From positions 67,869 through 87,614 of the forward strand of contig MU657188.1 of assembly GCA_026770575.1 (NCBI GenBank): DNA of 19,746 bases, read 5' to 3'. Position 1 is the stretch's first letter; each line of letters starts with the position of its first letter. The DNA comes from Pelagophyceae sp. CCMP2097. Lineage: Eukaryota; Sar; Pelagophyceae. The notes beneath the pieces were generated by a model. It worked only from the letters and a program-made list of their open reading frames with translations. It was not told the DNA's origin and did not search any database. This document shows positions 15,128 to 19,746 of this stretch, one piece after another. The translations under genes were made by a program, and so were the position numbers.

Positions 15128-17280
15128 GACCCGTGGCTGTTCGTTCGTCAAGTCGACTCGAACGGCTGTACAGCTGTAGCGCGCAGTCCGCATCGCCGGC
15201 CCGGGCGCAAACTCCATCGTCGCCACGTCGAGGAGCTCGGTCGTGGCCGCATTAGCGGATGCGTTCTTTCCGCCGATGACGAGGACGTGGCGAGCATCGA
15301 TAGGCACGGCCGCGCAGAAAGTGCGTGCTGAGCCCATCAACGGACCGGGTGCGAACACCATGGTCCGGACGTCGAGGATCTCCGTCGTTTGCAGGGTCGC
15401 CGCGTAGGGCCCTACGTAGGGCCCTACGACCCTACGTAGGGTAGGCTGGACCCTACGCGGCCCCGTAGGGTCCCATAGGAAGGCTTCGTGGGATTTTGGC
15501 GAGCATTTTTGGCGAGGCCGCCGACGCGCCAAGCAGTCTTCGTCGACGAGACGGAGGACGCAGAAGAGGACCTGCTCGGCGACCCGACGCGGACCTGGAC
15601 GTCCAGGACGACTCAGACGACGAGCCCGCCGAGCCCGAGGCCGTCGTCGACGACGACGACGACGACATCGCGGGCGACGCCTAAATGGTGCTAACAAAAC
15701 CCCTTCATTTCACGATACCCTACGGTACCCTACGTGGTACCCTACGTAGGGCCCTACGACCCTACGTAGGGTAGGCTGGACCCTACGGCCCTAAACCCTA
15801 CGCGGCGACCCTGGTCGTTTGCAAATGTTGTCCTAGACTTGATTTGCCACCGGCCACCATGATGCGGTGCTCGTCGAGCGCGACGGCCGCGCAGCCGTCG
15901 CGTGGAGAGGTCATGGTGGGCCCGGGCGCGAAGACCAATGTGTCCAGGCTGAAGATCTCGGTAGTCGATAAGAAATTGCCATCGTAACCGCCAACGAAGA
16001 GGATCCTGCGAGCGTCGAGTGCGACAGCAGCACAGCCGCATCGTGACGACTGCATGTTCGGCCCCGGCGTGACCGTGAGCGTCGAGAGATGGAAAATCTC
16101 CGTCGTGTTCAAGTATCGACCATCGACGCCGCCCACCAAAAGCACGCGGTCCGCGTCGATCTGAACGGCTGCACAGCCTTCTCGTCGCGCGAGCATGTTC
16201 GGGCCAGCCGTAAACGTCATCGTCTGCGTGTCGAGCAATAACGTCGAGTCTAAAGAAGACCCGCCCGCAGAACCACCAAATATGACGGCGCGCCCGCCGG
16301 TAGATACGGCGGCGCAACGTGAACGCGCCGAGCCCATCGCCGGCCCCGGCCGGAACGCCGCGTCGTCGGTCCAGGGTCGCACGCCAAACACGGCCACCTC
16401 AAGACCAAAGTAGTCCAGCTCCTTTATCATGGATTCTTGCGCGGCCGAGGCTACACGGATCGTCCTCCGCATGTGCGCGCCATCGAGGTCGCGGAGGAAG
16501 TTGAGGATCAGTTGGAAGCGCTCGCTGTCGCGGTCGATAAAGATAGACCCGTCCTCTGGATCGGACTGCAGCATCGCGCCGCAGCGCCCAAAAAATCGAC
16601 CGAGCATCGAGTCCTCGACCTTTGTGAGGACGCCCCGTGAAGTGTTCTGCTCGACGGCGAGCACCTCCGTGCTCGACACGTAGATGGTCGCCTCTTCCTC
16701 GTCCTCGTCGCTGTCGCGCGTTGTCGGAATTACTCCACCGACGACGACGACCCGTGGCTGTTCGTTCGTCACGTCGACTCGAACGGCTGCACAGCCGTAG
16801 CGCGCAGTCCGCATCGCCGGCCCGGGCGCGAACTCCATCGTCACCACGTCGAGGAGCTCGGTCGTGGCCACCGCCTTCTCGGATGCGTCCTGCCCGCCGA
16901 CGACGAGGACATGGCGAGCATCGACAGGCACGGCCGCGAAGTTGCAGCGTGCCGAGCTCATTGATGGACCGGGCGCGAACACCATGGTCTGGATGTCGAG
17001 GACCTCCGTCGTACATGTAGCCAAAGATTGTCCTGAATCTGAAATGCCGCCAGCCACCAGGATGCGGTGCTCGTCTAGCGCGACGGCCGCGCAGCCATTG
17101 TGCGGAGTGGCCATGGTGGGCCCCAGCGCGAAGGACATCGTCCTCTGCGTGTGCGCGCCGTCGAGATCGCGGAGGAAGTCGAGGAGCAGTCGGAACCGCT
17201 CGCCGTCGCGGTCGATGAAGATGCTGCGAATGCCCCGTAGCCGCCCGTTTAGAGCAAAGGCGAGCAGTGCCGTAGAGGTT
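15128..17280 (-). CDS. Kelch-T1(KCTD)-kelch repeat protein, interrupted by a transposon
   Basis: Minus-strand frame with kelch-type repeats of about 48 residues built on APGPxMxxxRxxCAAVxxDxxR then ILVxGG. An N-terminal remnant of a T1/BTB domain (SIFIDRDGERFRLLLDFLRD, about 17240-17170) precedes MSFALGPTM (17138). Three repeats follow, then a full T1 domain (SMLGRFFGRCGAMLQSDPED, then IDRDSERFQLILNFLRDLDG, about 16620-16480), then four repeats to LQTT at 15814. The frame resumes left of the transposon at 15391-15128 with EILDVRTMVFAPGP and two more repeats before homology ends. Kelch repeats form protein-binding propellers, and T1 domains oligomerise and often recruit cullin-3 ligases (family knowledge); the role here is unknown. 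Repeats 7-9 copy repeats 1-3. No start codon precedes the first T1 remnant and the 3' end is lost, so an upstream exon or a decaying gene are both possible. Confidence 0.65.
15392..15813. mobile_element. 422-bp TIR element with 8-bp target duplication (hAT-like MITE or introner)
   Basis: The termini CAGGGTCGCCGCGTAGGG (15392-15409) and its reverse complement (15796-15813) are perfect 18-bp TIRs. GTCGTTTG flanks both sides (15384-15391 and 15814-15821). An 8-bp duplication with CAGGG ends is typical of the hAT superfamily. Inside, a perfect 48-bp direct repeat built of CCCTACGTAGGG palindromes lies at 15410-15457 and 15740-15787, flanking about 280 nt of unique sequence. There is no transposase. 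Removing the element and one duplication joins LQTT to EILDV in the kelch frame. Alternatively, splicing on the minus strand from AGG|GTCGCC (donor 15809, inside the TIR) to GGAG|ATC (acceptor ending 15380) gives LQTTR-ILDV in frame. Confidence 0.9.
15529..15684 (+). pseudogene. Captured acidic-tail gene fragment inside the transposon
   Basis: The unique centre of the 422-bp element reads VFVDETEDAEEDLLGD in one frame and, after a single-base shift near 15588, DADLDVQDDSDDEPAE and a further run of aspartates ending IAGDA and TAA at 15682-15684. This looks like the acidic C-terminal exon of a host gene. A CAG precedes it at 15528-15530, where an acceptor could have been. The source gene is not identified. 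Confidence 0.45.
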
Positions 17281-17467
17281 TGAGGGCGCGGCCCGGGCCG
17301 CGTCGAGACGGGGCGCGTAAGGGCGTCCGAGTCCGCGACAGCGACGTCGATACTCGGAGTTCGCGCACGATTTTTTTGACTTTTTTTTTATCTTAAAATA
17401 ATTTTGGCGATCGTTCGGAGATCAGAGAGGAGGAGTCAGCGGCGGAGGCCCGGGGTCCTGGCTCGTC
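17281..17467. other. Short spacer between the GT41 gene and the kelch gene
   Basis: Contains an AT-rich patch (about 17370-17405: a T-run, then TTAAAATAATTTT) in otherwise GC-rich DNA. For the two minus-strand genes this is where the 3' end of the transferase gene and any promoter of the kelch gene must lie. No specific signal is assigned. Confidence 0.4.
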
Positions 17468-19130
17468 TCATCTATCGTGAGACGTCGCCGCCCTCGGCAG
17501 CGCGACGACGTGGAGTTTCGTGGGTCCGAGGTGCTTCAGCTCCGCCGCCGCGAGCGCCGCGCGCGCAAAGGTGCCACTCCACCGCTCCGCGTCGAAGAGT
17601 GGCGATGCGGCCGTGCGCCGCAGCACGGTGGCGCGGAAGCTTTGGAGGAGACTGGGGTTGTCGTACAAAGTGACTGCGAGATTTTCGTACTCGCGCAGAG
17701 CGTGGACCGCAGTCTCGCCGAGCCCCGCTGCGACCAGCGCCGACGCGGCGCCGCGGCTCTCCATGCGCTCGCCGACCAAAGAGACGAGCGGCAGGCCCGC
17801 CCACAGCGCGTCGAGCGCCGTGGCGTGCTGCGTCTTGACGACCGTGTCGAGGCAGACGTCGGCGGCGCCTTTGGCCCATGCGTGGTCGATCCACGGCACG
17901 AGCGGCGCGAGCACGAGCCTCGACGGAAGCACGCCGCGCGCCGCGAGCTCGGCTGCGAGGCGCGGCAACACGGCCTCGTGGAGCGGGTACTTCATCAAGA
18001 CGAGCGTCGCCGCGGGGCAGCGGCGGAGGATGTTGGCCCATACGTTGACGACCATGGAATCGATCTTGCCGAATTGCGAAAATGAAGCAAACACAAAGGC
18101 CGGCCGCGCCGCCTACGCGTTCCGGGTCGCAGGCATGCCGGGGGACGCAGCAAGGGACCGCCGGGAAGAGTCACCTCTGCGCCGAGGAGGTCTCTGTACT
18201 CGGCGCGCCGCCGAGAAGGAAGCCTAGCCAGAGCGTCTACGGGCGGAGAAGAGCACCCGGCGGTCGGAGCCTCGACGTGGGAGCCCCCTTCTTGCCGCCG
18301 AACTCGCCTTGGCTGCAGCGCGGCGTGGTCCGATGGCATGTAAGACGTCGGCAGCAACATGACCTTCTCCGTGAACTCGCGGGCCGCGCGCTCAGGGGCC
18401 TGCGTCGTCTGTTGTTCGCAGTCGTCTCTGTTGCGGCGTCACTGTCGCGGCGTCTCCGCCGCGTCTCCGCGGCTCTCACCGCGGCGACGCGGTCTCCGAC
18501 GATGTGGCCGACGAACGGCGCGCCCGTGGTGCCCGGCCAGCCGAGGAAGGAAAGCGTGGGCACATCCAAGTGTCTGATGGTGCGCAGGCTGGACCCGAGC
18601 GTGTGGCCGCTTAGGTCCACGACAAGGCAGACGCCGGCCTCGGCCACCGTTTGAGCCGCGCCGATCTCGCTCAGCGAACCGACCTCGACGACGCGCCCCC
18701 TAAGGCGAGCGTCGGCGACCGCAAAAGGAGGCGACGACGGGGAGACGCACGGCAGCGCCCGCGTAAGGTTGGTGCGCCACCAGGACGTGGCGTTTGGCGC
18801 GAGCGAGAAGAGCCAGACCTCGACGTCCGCGTCCGCGTCCAGGGCGACGAGCGCGCCGCGGATGAGCTGCGACACCGGGTGCACGCCTACCGCGTACGGT
18901 GTCGCTCAGTTTCACGGGGTGCACGCCTCCGACTGCCTCGCGCGTACGGTGTGACAGTCCCTCCGTGTTTCGCGCACAACGGGGGTCTTTCCCGGCGTCG
19001 CTCTCAACTCTGCTGCCGCTCACGGCTCACGGCTCGCCATCTGACGGTCCGAGTTTGGCAAGACGTGAAAAAGACACTGATAAAGACCGATGTCCGCTGA
19101 GACGAATCCGATTCTGAGCGGCTTTCCCAT
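17468..19130 (-). CDS. GT41-family protein O-glycosyltransferase (OGT/SPINDLY-type catalytic region)
   Basis: Exons on the minus strand: 19130-19088, 18886-18480, 18399-18304, 18112-17468; total 1191 nt, 396 aa, in phase. Order: [23 protein letters not shown] (the conserved HPVxxL histidine); [35 protein letters not shown] then [20 protein letters not shown]; then [14 protein letters not shown] (including the lysine that in OGT contacts the nucleotide), [42 protein letters not shown] and [10 protein letters not shown]. The family moves GlcNAc (OGT) or fucose (SPY) from a nucleotide sugar onto Ser/Thr of nucleocytoplasmic proteins. No TPR superhelix is visible upstream; the ATG at 19130 gives a catalytic domain only and overlaps the frame of the next gene, so the true N-terminus may lie on unseen exons. 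The donor of the 18303-18113 intron (GTTCGG) is weak. Confidence 0.8.
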
Positions 19131-19746
19131 GTCGGCGCAGCGATTCGACGCGAACCTCGGAGTTTGTTTTGAGCGAGCTGGCGACGTCGACCCTGCCGAG
19201 AGCGGCGGCGGTGACCAACGATGTCTGAAAGGCTCCGCTGGAGAAGGCGGTTGCGAGGCTCGTCGAAACCGACGCCTGGATCGAAGCTGCCGTTTCCGTT
19301 GCGGCGTCGAGCTCGACGGTGAACGAGACGATGAGGAGCGACGCAGCGTTCTGGGCGCCGATGACTTCCACGTCGGTGGCGGTTGCGGCGGTGATAAAAA
19401 TGGCGACTGAAGCCTTGAACAGCGCCACCAACGTAGCATCCGCGAGGAACGATGCCGCCGTCGTCGACGTCGAAAAGACGACAATAGAAGAGAACAGCGC
19501 CTTTGGCGGCGCCGTCGGCTGCGGCGTCGGCGCCGGGGTCGGCTTCAGAGTCGGCGCGGGCGTCGGCGCAGGCGTGGGGCGTAAAGTAGGCTTGGGCGTC
19601 GGCGGTTGCGTGGGCGGCGCCGTGGGCTTTAGCGTCGGCGCGGGCGTGGGCTTGGCCGTCGGCGCGGGCGTCGGCTTCAACGTCGGTTTCCGCGAAGGCG
19701 GAGCCGCGATGGTCACGACTGCCGCGGCGGTGGCGGTCAAAGAGAG
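19027..19746 (-). CDS. PT-repeat protein, 3' part, running off the window
   Basis: Open from the window edge on the minus strand. About 60 residues of proline-threonine repeats ([23 protein letters not shown]) at about 19695-19505 are followed by an alanine/threonine/serine-rich domain: [58 protein letters not shown] linkers joined to repeated roughly 100-residue domains of this hydrophobic-strand/helix pattern are common in secreted or cell-surface proteins of stramenopile algae (family knowledge, loosely held). The 3' end is uncertain: the frame runs to a stop at 19027 but overlaps the first exon of the GT41 gene from 19130, so it probably ends or splices before that. Confidence 0.6.
   Translation of the reverse strand, partial: LSLTATAAAVVTIAAPPSRKPTLKPTPAPTAKPTPAPTLKPTAPPTQPPTPKPTLRPTPAPTPAPTLKPTPAPTPQPTAPPKALFSSIVVFSTSTTAASFLADATLVALFKASVAIFITAATATDVEVIGAQNAASLLIVSFTVELDAATETAASIQASVSTSLATAFSSGAFQTSLVTAAALGRVDVASSLKTNSEVRVESLRRHGKAAQNRIRLSGHRSLSVSFSRLAKLGPSDGEP

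Noticed and set aside
14432..15697. A 421-codon minus-strand frame taken as one protein
   Set aside because: Only 15379-15128 is kelch coding sequence; the left part is antisense to a plus-strand coding fragment and the right part lies inside the transposon.

Overview
The window looks like nuclear DNA of a GC-rich eukaryotic alga. Genes are interrupted by many short introns (mostly GT-AG, with a recurrent GTGCGT donor), the proteins are eukaryote-typical (DHHC palmitoyltransferase, GT41 O-GlcNAc/O-fucosyl-type transferase, kelch/KCTD proteins, a PT-rich surface-type protein), and a signal-plus-transit-like leader lies near a bacterial-type MiaB. This combination, with TIR/TSD elements that behave like introns, suggests a stramenopile of the pelagophyte (Aureococcus-like) kind. 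That taxonomic call is inference; the gene calls rest on visible motifs. Layout, left to right. 1-1003: 5' region with a leader-like reading frame and a possible upstream exon. 1004-7346 (+): one gene whose product fuses a parvulin prolyl isomerase, a MiaB methylthiotransferase (three-cysteine N-terminal domain plus radical SAM), a J domain with an intact HPD, and a TRAM domain. Its two large introns (2205-4677 and 5129-6775) are filled with the same composite satellite element in opposite orientations. 7758-10263 (+): a ten-exon DHHC palmitoyltransferase with a WW domain between TM2 and the DHHC cysteine-rich domain; the reconstructed exons total 1179 nt and stay in frame (392 aa). 10264-13568: no convincing gene; it holds an AT-rich TIR element (10920-11292) and a 1.7-kb palindromic 18-bp satellite (11869-13568). 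13565-15127: wreckage, comprising a KCTD-type T1-domain pseudogene (-), a diverged copy of the intron core element, and a plus-strand coding-like fragment. 15128-17280 (-): a kelch-T1-kelch gene interrupted by a 422-bp transposon (15392-15813) with perfect 18-bp TIRs and an 8-bp target duplication. Removing it restores the kelch frame, and it can be read as an in-frame intron. 17468-19130 (-): a four-exon GT41 glycosyltransferase catalytic domain (1191 nt, 396 aa as modelled) without visible TPRs. 19027-19746 (-): the 3' part of a PT-repeat protein running off the window. There is no operon logic. The unifying theme is gene architecture under attack from, or being built by, mobile and satellite DNA: TIR elements, direct repeats at splice junctions, and domain fusions carried on separate exons. 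All exon borders were read by eye from splice consensus, phase and protein-family continuity; no transcript evidence was available.
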